A stretch of DNA of 64,000 bases from an uncultured Sinobacteraceae bacterium (lineage in GTDB: Bacteria; Pseudomonadota; Gammaproteobacteria; Nevskiales; Nevskiaceae), in assembly GCA_903822975.1 (NCBI GenBank), contig CAIJRD010000010.1, positions 62,001 to 126,000 of the forward strand, in the 5' to 3' direction. The position numbers and the translations under genes were made by a program. Below are positions 16,946-26,010 of the stretch, piece by piece; positions within the stretch are counted from its first letter, which is position 1, and each line of letters starts with the position of its first letter. The notes under the pieces are model-generated. The model did no database searches, was not told the origin of the DNA, and worked only from the letters and a program-made list of their open reading frames with translations.

Positions 16946-17459
16946 TGATGCGTCCTCAAATAGTGCCCGCACGGCGGGGCCAAAGTTCTGCGCTACCGTG
17001 CTTAATGACGCTATTTATACGCGTGATGGTGCAGTGCAACAATTGATGTTTCATACGTCGGTCGATTACAAAATCTAAACCGCGTTATCTAAACCGCGTT
17101 GGTCCGCAGCCGATCGATCAGACGCCTTACAAAGTGGCGCGAGGGCCTGAGCTGCGAGTCGTCTTTTTCGGCCGCAAGGCAGCCCGATATCGCGAAATAA
17201 ACGCCTGTGGGATCGTTGATGAAGACCGGCAAACGCGAAGGGCACGCGCAATCGTGATCGATCGTCACGAAAACTCGATCTCAGTGCCGCGCTTCCGAGC
17301 CGAACCAGACGGAACATGCGAATGATCCATGCCGGAACGGAGATACATCTCTGCGCCGATGGGTAGGTAGTTGCTCACCTCAATGAGGTTCGTAGTAGCC
17401 ACACGGTGCGGACTTAGAACGGTTAAGTTGATTTCGTAACGGCTTACGACTAGGCTGAT
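16946..17459. other. Intergenic region with a 13-bp tandem direct repeat
   Basis: No gene was recognised in this 514-bp stretch. TCTAAACCGCGTT occurs twice in tandem, at 17074-17086 and 17088-17100 (14-bp period). The right end must contain the promoter of the TetR-RND operon. Confidence 0.45.
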
Positions 17460-17475
17460 CTGACCGTTCGGTCAG
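17460..17475. promoter_or_regulatory. TetR-type operator of the RND efflux operon
   Basis: CTGACCG-TT-CGGTCAG is a perfect 7-bp inverted repeat with a 2-nt centre. It ends 24 nt before the ATG of the TetR gene that heads the operon. This pattern and position fit an autoregulated TetR repressor. Confidence 0.75.
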
Positions 17476-17499
17476 TATTTGCCTTCCCTGCGAATCCCA

Positions 17500-18189
17500 A
17501 TGTCGTCGACTCAATCCGCCGCAGGCGCGCGTTCAATTCTGAATGCGGCCGTAGCACTCTTTGCCGAAGAGGGTTACGGGGCTGTGTCGGTCGCTGCCAT
17601 CGCCGTGCAGGCGGGCGTCTCCAAGGCGAATGTCTTCCATCATTTTGAATCGAAGGAAGCGCTTTATCTCGCGGTGATGAAAGCCGCCAGCGCTGAGCAT
17701 GCTGATTATGCGGAAGAGCTTTACCAGCAACCCGGCAGTTCGGCCGACAAGGTGCGCAAGCTGATTGAATTCGAGATTCACAATATGCTCGAAAACCATC
17801 ATCGCACGCGTCTGATCCTGCGCGAATCGTCCGAGAGTTGTCATCAACGCGTGCGTAAAGTTGCGCGGACGGTGTTCCAGCGCAACTTCACGGCCGTGGT
17901 GAATATCTTTGAGCAGGGACGCGACAGCGGCGAGTTCCGGGCAGGCATCGATCCGGCCGCATCGGCGATGCTGTTGGGCGGCGCTACGCACTTCTTTTTC
18001 AGCTGCCGCGATGCACTCAGTGAATTTAGGGAATCGAATGGATTGGAGGCGCCGCAGGTGTATGCCAGCCGAATTTCGAACTTGATCCTGTCGGGAGTGC
18101 TGGCGAAACCCCAGGCAGCCGGATCGACATCGACATCGACATCGACATCGACAAAAAAATCTTCCACGCGGCGCAAGGCAGATAAGTGA
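17500..18189 (+). CDS. TetR-family repressor of the RND efflux operon
   Basis: This 229-residue TetR/AcrR protein has the helix-turn-helix VSVAAIAVQAGVSKANVFHHFESKEALY near its N-terminus and a CerR-like C-terminal ligand domain. An in-frame TTG at 17479 lies almost on the operator, so the ATG at 17500 is preferred. The C-terminus ends in a Ser-Thr repeat encoded by five ATCGAC hexamers, then a basic tail (KKSSTRRKADK). The stop overlaps the start of the outer membrane factor (TGATG). It probably represses its own operon and responds to pump substrates. Confidence 0.9.
   Translation: MSSTQSAAGARSILNAAVALFAEEGYGAVSVAAIAVQAGVSKANVFHHFESKEALYLAVMKAASAEHADYAEELYQQPGSSADKVRKLIEFEIHNMLENHHRTRLILRESSESCHQRVRKVARTVFQRNFTAVVNIFEQGRDSGEFRAGIDPAASAMLLGGATHFFFSCRDALSEFRESNGLEAPQVYASRISNLILSGVLAKPQAAGSTSTSTSTSTKKSSTRRKADK
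18123..18152 (+). repeat. Five tandem ATCGAC hexamers inside the TetR gene
   Basis: Five perfect copies of a 6-bp unit are followed at once by a run of seven A. Copy-number changes would keep frame (two residues, Ser-Thr or Thr-Ser, per unit), but slippage in the A7 run would alter the C-terminus and the coupling to the next gene. Confidence 0.9.
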
Positions 18190-19742
18190 TGCACAAGCTT
18201 CCAGCCGCACTGTGGCGACGTCGGCGGCACCACGCTGTGACCTTCGGCATTGGCGCCGCCATGCTGCTCGGCGGCTGCGCTGTCGGCCCTGATTTCAAAT
18301 CGCCGACTGCGCCTGCTGTCGATCGATTCGGCAGCCAAGCATTGCCGACCGCCACCGGTTCTGCGCCGGGCGATGCGGGCGCGGCGCAGGCATTCGTCAT
18401 CAGCAACCAGTTGCCGGCACAGTGGTGGCAGCAATTCGGTTCCGAACGACTCAGCGCACTGGTGCTGGAAGCCTTCGCGGGCAGTCCGAGCACAGCGTCG
18501 GCCGAAGCGGCACTGCGTCAGGCCTATGCCAACTATCAGGCGCAGCGCGCCGGCCTGTTCCCGTCGTTCGACGGCAAAGCCGATGCGCAGCGACAGAAAC
18601 TCAATGGCGCAGCGTTCGGTGCGCCGGGTGCCGGCAACTTCATCTACAACCTGTTCGATGCGTCGGTGAGCGTGTCGTACAACCTCGATCTCTTCGGTGG
18701 CGAACGCCGTGGCGTCGAGGCCCAGGCTGCGGCAGTGGACTATCAGCGCTTCCAACTGGAAGCGGCGTATCAGACCTTGGCGGCAAATGTCGTCACCAGC
18801 AGCATCACCGAAGCACGCTTGCGCGCCTTGCTCGCCGCACAGCAATCCATCATCAAGGACGAGCAGGACACGCTGCGCGTCACCGAGGCGCGCTTCCAGG
18901 CCGGTGCGGTGTCCAGTGCGAATGTGTTGACTGCTCGGTCCAACCTGGCGGCCGACAAGGCGATCCTGCCGACGCTGCAACAACAACTCGATCAGGCACA
19001 GAACCAGCTCGCGGTGTATCTCGGCAAGGCCCCGAGTGAGCGAGCCAGTTCAAATTTCGATCTGAGTGAATTCACGCTGCCGCTGCAGATTCCGGTGTCG
19101 ATGCCGTCGGAACTGGTGCGCCAGCGACCCGACGTGCGCGCAGCGGAAGCGAATCTCCACAGCGCCTCGGCCGAAGTCGGCATCGCCACCGCCAACATGC
19201 TGCCGCAGATTCAGCTCACGGGCAGCTATGGCGTCGAGTCGAGCAAGACCAGTTCCTTGTTCGACAACGGCATCTGGAGCATCGGCGCCAACATCACGCA
19301 GCCCTTGCTGCACTTCGGCGAACTCTCGGCCAAACGCCGCGCCGCCGTTGCCGCGTACGACGGCGCAGCCGCCGACTACAAACTCACCGTTCTGCGCGCG
19401 TTTCAGGACGTGGCCAATTCGTTGATGGCCCTGCAGACCGATGCCGATGCGCTGGCCGCACAATACGAAGCTGCGGATGCCGCCAAGCAAAGCCTGGCGC
19501 TCTCCGAGAAACAGTTGAAACTCGGCGCGGTGAGCTATCTCGATTTATTGACGGCGCAGCAACAGTACCAGCGCGCCAACACCAATTATCTGACGGCGCT
19601 GGCGGCGCGTTACGCCGATACTGCCGCGCTATTCCAGGCGCTTGGCGGTGGATGGTGGAATCGTCAGGCGAATCCATCTGCGGACCCGTCGGCTCCCAAC
19701 ACGCTGCCGCCGCCGATCGTGCAGCCGGTTGCCGGTTCCTGA
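18189..19742 (+). CDS. RND outer membrane factor lipoprotein (NodT/OprM family)
   Basis: This 517-residue TolC-like channel has a lipoprotein signal (AMLLGGCAVGPDF, lipobox LGGC) and two repeated outer-membrane-efflux domains. Family motifs include WWQQFGSERL near the N-terminus, FPSFDG, VRQRPDVRAAEANL and GAVSYLDLLTAQQQYQ in the second repeat. It forms the outer-membrane exit duct of the tripartite pump. Its ATG overlaps the TetR stop by one base, so it is translationally coupled. A gap of 75 bp separates it from the adaptor gene. Confidence 0.94.
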   Translation: MHKLPAALWRRRRHHAVTFGIGAAMLLGGCAVGPDFKSPTAPAVDRFGSQALPTATGSAPGDAGAAQAFVISNQLPAQWWQQFGSERLSALVLEAFAGSPSTASAEAALRQAYANYQAQRAGLFPSFDGKADAQRQKLNGAAFGAPGAGNFIYNLFDASVSVSYNLDLFGGERRGVEAQAAAVDYQRFQLEAAYQTLAANVVTSSITEARLRALLAAQQSIIKDEQDTLRVTEARFQAGAVSSANVLTARSNLAADKAILPTLQQQLDQAQNQLAVYLGKAPSERASSNFDLSEFTLPLQIPVSMPSELVRQRPDVRAAEANLHSASAEVGIATANMLPQIQLTGSYGVESSKTSSLFDNGIWSIGANITQPLLHFGELSAKRRAAVAAYDGAAADYKLTVLRAFQDVANSLMALQTDADALAAQYEAADAAKQSLALSEKQLKLGAVSYLDLLTAQQQYQRANTNYLTALAARYADTAALFQALGGGWWNRQANPSADPSAPNTLPPPIVQPVAGS

Positions 19743-19817
19743 TTCTTTTGATTGCTAGCAGTTCATCAGCGCGACGCTTGCGATCGCGCCTCGTCTCGGT
19801 TCAGTAGGAGAGGTTTT

Positions 19818-21008
19818 ATGAAGCGCTGGATGGTTCTGATCGGCGTCGTGCTGGTGCTGGTGCTCGTGATTGGCGGCATCAAGGGTTATTCCGTCTACAA
19901 GATGGTGCAGGGCTTCAAGGCGATGGGCGTGCCGAAGCAGACCGTGTCCACCATCAAGGCCGAAGCGCAGGATTGGCAGACCGAAGTCGCCGCGGTCGGC
20001 AGCGTGCGTGCGGTGCGCGGCGCGGACCTCAGCGCCGAAGTCGCCGGCATCGTCGATGCCGTGCAGTTCGAGAACGGTGCCGACGTCAAGGCCGGGCAGC
20101 TGCTGGTGCGGCTGCGCTCCGCCGACGATGCCGCCGAACTCGCCTCGCTAAAAGCCTCGGCCGAAGTTGCGGAAACCGTCTACAAGCGCGACCAGGCACA
20201 GCTTGAAGCGCAGGCCATCAGCCAGGCCGTGCTGGACAACGATGCGGCCACGCTGAAAAGCGCGAAGGCACAAGTGGCCAAGCAGCAAGCGCTGCTGGAC
20301 AAGAAAGTGATCAAGGCGCCGTTCGCCGGACGCCTGGGTCTGCGTGCGGTCGACGAAGGTCAGTATCTGACTGCGGGCGCCAAGATCGTCACGCTGCAAA
20401 CGCTCGATCCGGTCTATGTCGACTTCCAGGTTCCGCAGCAATCGCTCGCACAATTGAAGACCGGACAACATGTCGACATCGTTGCCGATACCTTCCCCGA
20501 CGCGAAGTTCAGCGGCGAGATCTTAGCCATCGACCCGAAGATCGATAGCGATACGCGCAACGTTCAATTGCGTGCGCGGGTCGAAAATCCGCAACGCCTG
20601 CTGCTGCCCGGCATGTATGTAAACGCGCAGGTACAGGTCGGCAACAGCAACCGCTACGTCACGTTGCCGCTGACAGCAGTGACCTACAACCCGTATGGAC
20701 AGACGGTTTACGTCGTCACCCATGGCGATCCGGCAGCGCCTGCGCCGGCGGATGCGGGCAAGCCTGCAGCGACACCTGCGGCAACATCTGGCACCGCGCC
20801 AGCACCCGCAGACGTCCTCACCGCGAAGCAGATCTTCGTCACCGTCGGCGCAAAGCGTGGCGACCAGGTTGCGATTCTGAAAGGTGTCGAGCCGGGCGAC
20901 GAAGTCATCACCAGCGGACAATTGAAGCTGCGCAACGGCTCACCGATCGTCATCGACAACAGTGTGATGCCGACCAACGATCCGAACCCGAAGCCGGCGG
21001 AACGGTGA
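19818..21008 (+). CDS. RND periplasmic adaptor (membrane fusion protein)
   Basis: This 396-residue adaptor has one N-terminal membrane anchor (VVLVLVLVIGGIKGY) rather than a lipobox. The lipoyl halves (GADLSAEVAGIVDAVQFENGA and IKAPFAGRLGLRAVDEGQY) flank an alpha-helical hairpin. A beta-barrel and membrane-proximal domain follow. An Ala/Pro-rich insert (about residues 305-335) interrupts the membrane-proximal part, which is unusual in length. The start follows AGGAGAGG. It links the pump at 21037 to the outer membrane factor. Confidence 0.93.
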   Translation: MKRWMVLIGVVLVLVLVIGGIKGYSVYKMVQGFKAMGVPKQTVSTIKAEAQDWQTEVAAVGSVRAVRGADLSAEVAGIVDAVQFENGADVKAGQLLVRLRSADDAAELASLKASAEVAETVYKRDQAQLEAQAISQAVLDNDAATLKSAKAQVAKQQALLDKKVIKAPFAGRLGLRAVDEGQYLTAGAKIVTLQTLDPVYVDFQVPQQSLAQLKTGQHVDIVADTFPDAKFSGEILAIDPKIDSDTRNVQLRARVENPQRLLLPGMYVNAQVQVGNSNRYVTLPLTAVTYNPYGQTVYVVTHGDPAAPAPADAGKPAATPAATSGTAPAPADVLTAKQIFVTVGAKRGDQVAILKGVEPGDEVITSGQLKLRNGSPIVIDNSVMPTNDPNPKPAER

Positions 21009-21036
21009 GCCACGAGAAGCCGTCAGGACGACCGAC

Positions 21037-24000
21037 GTGAATTTCACTGACCTGTTCATCCGCAAACCGGTGCTGGCGTCCGTCGTCAGCCTGATCATCC
21101 TGGTACTCGGTCTGCGCGCGCTGACCAGCCTCAACGTGCGCGAATATCCGAAAACCGAAAATGGCCAGGTGACGGTGACCACCAGCTATTACGGCGCCAA
21201 TCCGGAAGTCGTCGCCGGCTTCATCACTACGCCAATCGAAGCGGCGGTGGCCGAAGCGCAGGGCATCGACTACCTGAGTTCGACCAGTGCCAGTGGTCTT
21301 TCCACCGTCACCGCCAACCTGCGGTTGAACTACGACACCAACCGCGCGCTGTCGGAAATCAACACCAAGGTGCAGTCGGTCATCAACCAGCTGCCGCCGG
21401 AAGCGCAGCAGCCGGTGCTGTCGGTGTCGCTGGCGAACTCCGTTGCGCCGATGTATCTGAGTTTCAGCAGCGACACGCTGCCGTCGAACCAGATCACCGA
21501 CTACGTCATCCGCGTCGTGCAACCGAAGTTGCAGTCGATACCCGGTGTGCAGAAGGCCGAGTTGGGTGGTCAGCGCTTGTACGCCTTGCGCGCATGGCTC
21601 GACTCGACTCGCCTTGCGGCGGTCGGCGTCACCGCGCAGGACGTGGTTGCCGCGTTGTCGAGCAACAACTATCTGTCGGCACTCGGCACCAGCAAAGGAC
21701 AAACCGTCAGCGTCGATCTGATTGCCGACACCGATCTGCATTCGGTCGACGAGTTCAAGAATCTCGTGATCAAGCAGAAGGGCGACGCACTGGTGCGCCT
21801 GCAGGATGTCGCGCGCGTCGAACTTGGTGCCGAGAGCTACGACTACAACGTCGCGTTCAAGGGCAAGGGCGCACTGTTCGTGATCATCCGTGTCGCACCG
21901 GATGCCAACGTGCTGACAGTGATCGACGACATCAAGAAAGTCTTCCCCTCAATCGTCGCGCAGCTGCCCACCGGACTGCACGGAGAAGTTGCATACGACG
22001 GTACCGACTACATCGACTCGTCGATTCACGAGGTCGTCAAGACGCTGATTGAAGCACTGTTGATCGTGACACTGGTGATCTTCCTGTTCCTCGGCTCGAT
22101 GCGCGCCGTGCTGGTGCCGCTGGTGGCAATGCCCTTGTCGTTGATCGGCGCATTCTTTGTGATGCAGTTGCTTGGCTACTCGGTGAATCTGCTGACGCTG
22201 CTGGCGATGGTGCTGGCAATCGGTCTGGTGGTCGACGACGCCATCATCGTGGTCGAGAACGTCGATCGCCACATGAAGCTGGGGCAAACACCGCTGCAGG
22301 CTGCGCTGCTCGCTGCGCGCGAACTTGCGGGCCCCATCATCGCAATCTCGGTGGTGCTGATTGCGGTCTATGTTCCGATCGGCTTCCAGGGCGGATTGAC
22401 CGGCGTTCTGTTCTCGGAATTCGCGTTCACACTGGCCGGCGCCGTCGCCGTATCTGCGGTGATCGCACTGACGCTTTCGCCGATGATGTCGTCGCGCTTC
22501 CTCAATGCCGCGCATGGCGAGAATCGCCTGGTTCGCCTGATCGATCGCAACTTCGAGTGGTTCACCGAGCGCTATAGACGTGTGTTGCATACCTTGCTCG
22601 ATGCGGCGAAACCGGTGATCGCCTTCGGCGGCATCATCATCGTGCTCATCGTGGCGATGCTCGCACTGCCGCAGCTCGGTGCGCTGGCGAAAGGCGAACT
22701 CGCACCACCCGAAGATCAAGGATTCATATTCAGTATTCTCACCGGTGCTGCGAATTCGACGATTCACCAGATGGGCATTCTGTCGCATCAGGAATTCGGC
22801 GTGATCAGTGCAACGCCCGAGTACGAAAACGCATTCCAGGTCGACGGCGTCGGCAAGACCAACATCGGCTTCGCCGGCATCATCCTGAAGCCTTACGCCG
22901 AGCGTACGCGCAAGGCCGCCGAGATCCAGATGGACCTGCAGGCGCGCAGCAGCAAGATCGCCGGTGCCAATGTGTTCTGGATCAATCCGCCGTCGCTGCC
23001 AGGCCCCGGTGGCGGTCTGCCGGTGCAATTCGTCGTCGGCACCACTGCCTCGTTCGATCAGCTGTATCAGGTCTCGCAGTCGCTGATCGAAAAAGCGCAG
23101 GCCACCGGCAAGTTCTATGTGCTGGACAACGATCTGAAGATCGACAAGCCGCAAACGCGCGTCGTGCTTGATCGCGACAAGGTCGCCAGCTTCGGCATGA
23201 CGATGAAGGACGTCGGCACCGCACTCAGCGGCATGCTGGGCGGCAACTACGTCAACTACTTCAGCATCTCCGGTCGCTCGTACAAGGTGATCCCGCAGGT
23301 CGAGCAGAGCGAGCGGCTCAATCCCGATCAGCTCAACAACTACTATCTGAAGACGCCGACCGGCGTGATCGCCGCCTCGGCGGTGGCCTCGCTGGTGACC
23401 GAGACGGTGCCGGAGTCGATCAACCATTTCCAGCAGCTCAACTCGGCGACGATTGGTGGTGTCTTCGGTGGTACGCAAGGCGAGGCGCTGACCACACTCG
23501 AAGGCATCGCGAAGGACGTGCTGCCGCAGGGCTATACCTTCGATTTCGCCGGCGAGTCGCGTCAGTACGTGCAGGAGACCGGCGGCTTCCTGACCACGCT
23601 GACGTTCGCGCTGATCATCATCTTCCTGACGCTGGCCGCGCAGTTCGAAAGCTTCCGCGATCCGCTGGTGGTGATGACCTCGGTGCCGATGGCGATCTTC
23701 GGCGCGCTGGTGTTCATCTTCGAAGGTGCGGCATCGCTGAACATCTATACGCAGGTTGGACTGGTCACCTTGGTAGGCCTCATTGCCAAGCACGGCATTC
23801 TCATCGTGCAATTCGCCAACGAGCAGCAGGCGCTCGGCAAGTCCAAGCGCGAAGCGATCGAACTCGCAGCATCGATTCGACTTCGACCGATCTTGATGAC
23901 CACAGCTGCGATGGTTCTTGGCGTGATGCCGCTGGTGATCGCCAGTGGTGCCGGCGCGGTCGGCCGCAATCACATGGGCCTGGTCATCGCGACCGGCATT

Positions 24001-24099
24001 TCCATCGGCACGCTGTTCACACTGTTCCTGGTGCCGGCGATGTACCTGCTGCTGGCGCAGAATCACAGCGACAAGAAGCCCGAAGAGGCCATCGTCTGA
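21037..24099 (+). CDS. RND efflux pump, HAE1-type inner membrane transporter
   Basis: This 1020-residue transporter is full length for the AcrB/MexF class. Its N-terminus (NFTDLFIRKPVLASVVSLI) and the proton-relay Asp pair in TM4 (AIGLVVDDAIIVVENVDRH) are intact. The GNLGS-like porter and docking domains and twelve TM segments are evident. It would export hydrophobic toxicants by proton antiport. The GTG start at 21037 follows AGGA by about 9 nt and lies 28 nt after the adaptor. The substrate is unknown; solvents, solubilised lipids or pathway intermediates would fit this catabolic neighbourhood. Confidence 0.95.
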   Translation: MNFTDLFIRKPVLASVVSLIILVLGLRALTSLNVREYPKTENGQVTVTTSYYGANPEVVAGFITTPIEAAVAEAQGIDYLSSTSASGLSTVTANLRLNYDTNRALSEINTKVQSVINQLPPEAQQPVLSVSLANSVAPMYLSFSSDTLPSNQITDYVIRVVQPKLQSIPGVQKAELGGQRLYALRAWLDSTRLAAVGVTAQDVVAALSSNNYLSALGTSKGQTVSVDLIADTDLHSVDEFKNLVIKQKGDALVRLQDVARVELGAESYDYNVAFKGKGALFVIIRVAPDANVLTVIDDIKKVFPSIVAQLPTGLHGEVAYDGTDYIDSSIHEVVKTLIEALLIVTLVIFLFLGSMRAVLVPLVAMPLSLIGAFFVMQLLGYSVNLLTLLAMVLAIGLVVDDAIIVVENVDRHMKLGQTPLQAALLAARELAGPIIAISVVLIAVYVPIGFQGGLTGVLFSEFAFTLAGAVAVSAVIALTLSPMMSSRFLNAAHGENRLVRLIDRNFEWFTERYRRVLHTLLDAAKPVIAFGGIIIVLIVAMLALPQLGALAKGELAPPEDQGFIFSILTGAANSTIHQMGILSHQEFGVISATPEYENAFQVDGVGKTNIGFAGIILKPYAERTRKAAEIQMDLQARSSKIAGANVFWINPPSLPGPGGGLPVQFVVGTTASFDQLYQVSQSLIEKAQATGKFYVLDNDLKIDKPQTRVVLDRDKVASFGMTMKDVGTALSGMLGGNYVNYFSISGRSYKVIPQVEQSERLNPDQLNNYYLKTPTGVIAASAVASLVTETVPESINHFQQLNSATIGGVFGGTQGEALTTLEGIAKDVLPQGYTFDFAGESRQYVQETGGFLTTLTFALIIIFLTLAAQFESFRDPLVVMTSVPMAIFGALVFIFEGAASLNIYTQVGLVTLVGLIAKHGILIVQFANEQQALGKSKREAIELAASIRLRPILMTTAAMVLGVMPLVIASGAGAVGRNHMGLVIATGISIGTLFTLFLVPAMYLLLAQNHSDKKPEEAIV

Positions 24100-24130
24100 G
24101 ATGGAGACTCGTCACAGGACCGGGAAGGGA

Positions 24131-24148
24131 AGCGCGTCAAAACGCGCT
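24131..24148 (+). terminator. Hairpin after the RND operon
   Basis: AGCGCGT-CAAA-ACGCGCT gives a 7-bp perfect stem with a 4-nt loop, 31 nt after the pump stop. There is no U-run. It may end the operon or shape expression of the downstream lipoprotein. Confidence 0.45.
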
Positions 24149-24181
24149 AGCATGATGTACGCATCAGATGGCCTGCACGAC

Positions 24182-24802
24182 ATGACGCTAACGAACGAGT
24201 CAGCACAACCACCATCAGCCGAGCCCGTCGTGATACACCGGGTATCGGCTGCGGCGGCGATGCTTGCACTCACCGCGCTGTGCGGATGCGCAGGTGGCGG
24301 CGCGTACAGCACGCCCGGACCTACCGCCGATCCGCGCGAAGTGCTGTATCCGAAGGAAACCTCAGACTGCTCGAAGTGGACCGATGCCTCGCGTTACGAC
24401 GCCGACGGCGTTTCGTTCTATGCGGTCTCACGTGACGCACGCAGCAATCCGCCGACGCTGGTGTTGCAGGTGATGGTCCCCGAACGGCGTTCCGTGACCT
24501 TCGAGCAGACCGCGTTTTATATCCTCGATGATGCCGGCAAAAGCTATCCCGGCCATGTCGTTAGCATCAGTCAGCAGTCGGCCGCCGGCTATGCATCCGA
24601 TCCACTGCCCACCGAAGCCTTGAGTCTGCACGCCAAGGCCAGCCAGACGCTCTATCGGATCACGCTCGGCTTCGATGACGTATTGCCGCCGCGATTCGAT
24701 CTGCACATTCCGGATGTGCGACTCGGCGGAAAGCGGTATTCGGTCAGGACCTATTCGTTCCGTTACTCGAACGATCGCCAGCAGCTGGGTTTGTGCCTCT
24801 GA
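24182..24802 (+). CDS. Predicted lipoprotein, function unknown
   Basis: The protein has a hydrophobic stretch ending in a lipobox (LALTALCGCAGGG), then a mature domain of about 165 residues with beta-rich character (TLVLQVMVPERRSVTFEQTAFYI). The start is uncertain. In-frame ATGs lie at 24101, 24152 and 24182, none with a clear Shine-Dalgarno; all give an unusually long n-region, so a start closer to the lipobox is possible. It follows the RND operon after a hairpin and may be co-expressed. I do not recognise the family. Confidence 0.7.
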   Translation: MTLTNESAQPPSAEPVVIHRVSAAAAMLALTALCGCAGGGAYSTPGPTADPREVLYPKETSDCSKWTDASRYDADGVSFYAVSRDARSNPPTLVLQVMVPERRSVTFEQTAFYILDDAGKSYPGHVVSISQQSAAGYASDPLPTEALSLHAKASQTLYRITLGFDDVLPPRFDLHIPDVRLGGKRYSVRTYSFRYSNDRQQLGLCL

Positions 24803-24839
24803 GCAGTCTGGCGGGATTTGCCGAGATCAGTCATTTGCC

Positions 24840-25904
24840 TCAGTGTGCGGTCGTAAACGGCTTCCGCGGCATCATCACACCCGGGCCCGGGCATTGGTCA
24901 CCGGCGATGCCATACACGCACATCCGATTGGTCATGTAGGACGGATATCCCGCCGGAAACGGGTCAGCGTTGAGCGAAACCAACTGGCAAGGAAGGAAGT
25001 AAAGCAGGAAGAACACGCTGTGTATGAATCCGTAAATCGAAAGCGTTCTTAGCCAGGACTTTGTGATTGCGGAACAACGCAGCTTGTTGATACCGATCTC
25101 CGCGAACGTCTGTCCCTGGTCGTCGCGGAAATGCCAGATCGCAGCGCAGCCCCCAACCCCGAGTCCCCCAAACAGGAAGCCTTCCGTCAAGGGAAACTGG
25201 TAGGTCTTGCCATACCAGAGCGTCAACGAGGCAATGGCGCCGGGGTAGGCGTACATCCCTGTGCGCAGTACGGTGATTTCAACGATCGAATCGAGCACCG
25301 TCAGGCCCGCTACGATCATTAATAGTGTAGGCCATAATCCCAGCTGCGGATGGCGGGTCTTGACCTTGCGCAGCAGCCAGCAGATCAACAATGCCTGTGA
25401 AAACACCAGTGCCAGATAAGCCGGCATGATGAATAGAAAGGGCTCCGGCAACAGGTGTCCACTGGGGCCGAGCCAAGTTGGCCAGGCGCCATTGGCCCAG
25501 GAGCCGAAGTTGATGAAGTAGGCGTTATAGAACAGCGCGATCGAGGCGTAGTTCAGCGACATATCCCAGAAGAACACCATCGCAGCGGCGAACAGAATAC
25601 GACCGTCGGTGTTGATGCGTCCGGTCCGCAGCCAAGGTGCGAACAGCAGTTTCCAAGCCATGCCGGCCGCGGCGATCGGAACCACCGTCTGCAACACTTT
25701 AAATAGCAGAAGTTTCTGGTCGGAGATCGGATCGGTGCCCGGATCGGTGGCCACAAAGGTCGGACCGAGCACCCAGCTGCCGAGCACGTAAAGCTGAAAT
25801 AAAAGCCAAAACGTTCCAAGACCGGCCCAGCACAGCGCGAAGTTCGGTGCCGCATTTCCAAACGCTCGCGAGGGTAACTGAGTGCTGCGGGCTGTTTCGC
25901 GCAT
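24840..25904 (-). CDS. AveC-family (spirocyclase-like) membrane protein
   Basis: This protein of about 354 residues has seven or so hydrophobic helices with polar loops such as FWDMSLNYASIALFYNAYFINFGSW and TGMYAYPGAIASLTLWYG. These resemble the AveC-like family, named after the avermectin spiroketal enzyme. It is common next to P450 and lipid genes in mycobacteria and in steroid degraders. The ATG at 25904 was taken; a TTG at 25925 is an alternative. It lies 85-106 nt downstream of another leftward membrane-protein gene and is probably co-transcribed with it. The function of bacterial homologues outside avermectin synthesis is unknown. Confidence 0.7.
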   Translation of the reverse strand: MRETARSTQLPSRAFGNAAPNFALCWAGLGTFWLLFQLYVLGSWVLGPTFVATDPGTDPISDQKLLLFKVLQTVVPIAAAGMAWKLLFAPWLRTGRINTDGRILFAAAMVFFWDMSLNYASIALFYNAYFINFGSWANGAWPTWLGPSGHLLPEPFLFIMPAYLALVFSQALLICWLLRKVKTRHPQLGLWPTLLMIVAGLTVLDSIVEITVLRTGMYAYPGAIASLTLWYGKTYQFPLTEGFLFGGLGVGGCAAIWHFRDDQGQTFAEIGINKLRCSAITKSWLRTLSIYGFIHSVFFLLYFLPCQLVSLNADPFPAGYPSYMTNRMCVYGIAGDQCPGPGVMMPRKPFTTAH

Positions 25905-26010
25905 TGTTCGCAGGTAACTCGGCAAATGAAGTGCTGCGAGGGCAGGGACGATGCTCTATCCGCAATCGCACCCGATCGCAATCCGTCAGGTGCATCGACT
26001 GCTCAAGATT

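Noticed and set aside
15000..17500. A dif recombination site near the Tus-like gene
   Set aside because: No sequence resembling the gammaproteobacterial dif consensus was found by eye.
18123..18152. Hexamer and 12-bp repeats (also 42497-42556) as CRISPR
   Set aside because: Units are far too short, have no spacers and no cas genes are near.
21949..24066. A 705-codon open frame opposite the RND pump gene
   Set aside because: It is a reverse-strand shadow of the high-GC pump gene. Its His/Arg/Gln-rich content resembles no protein family, and the pump is intact.
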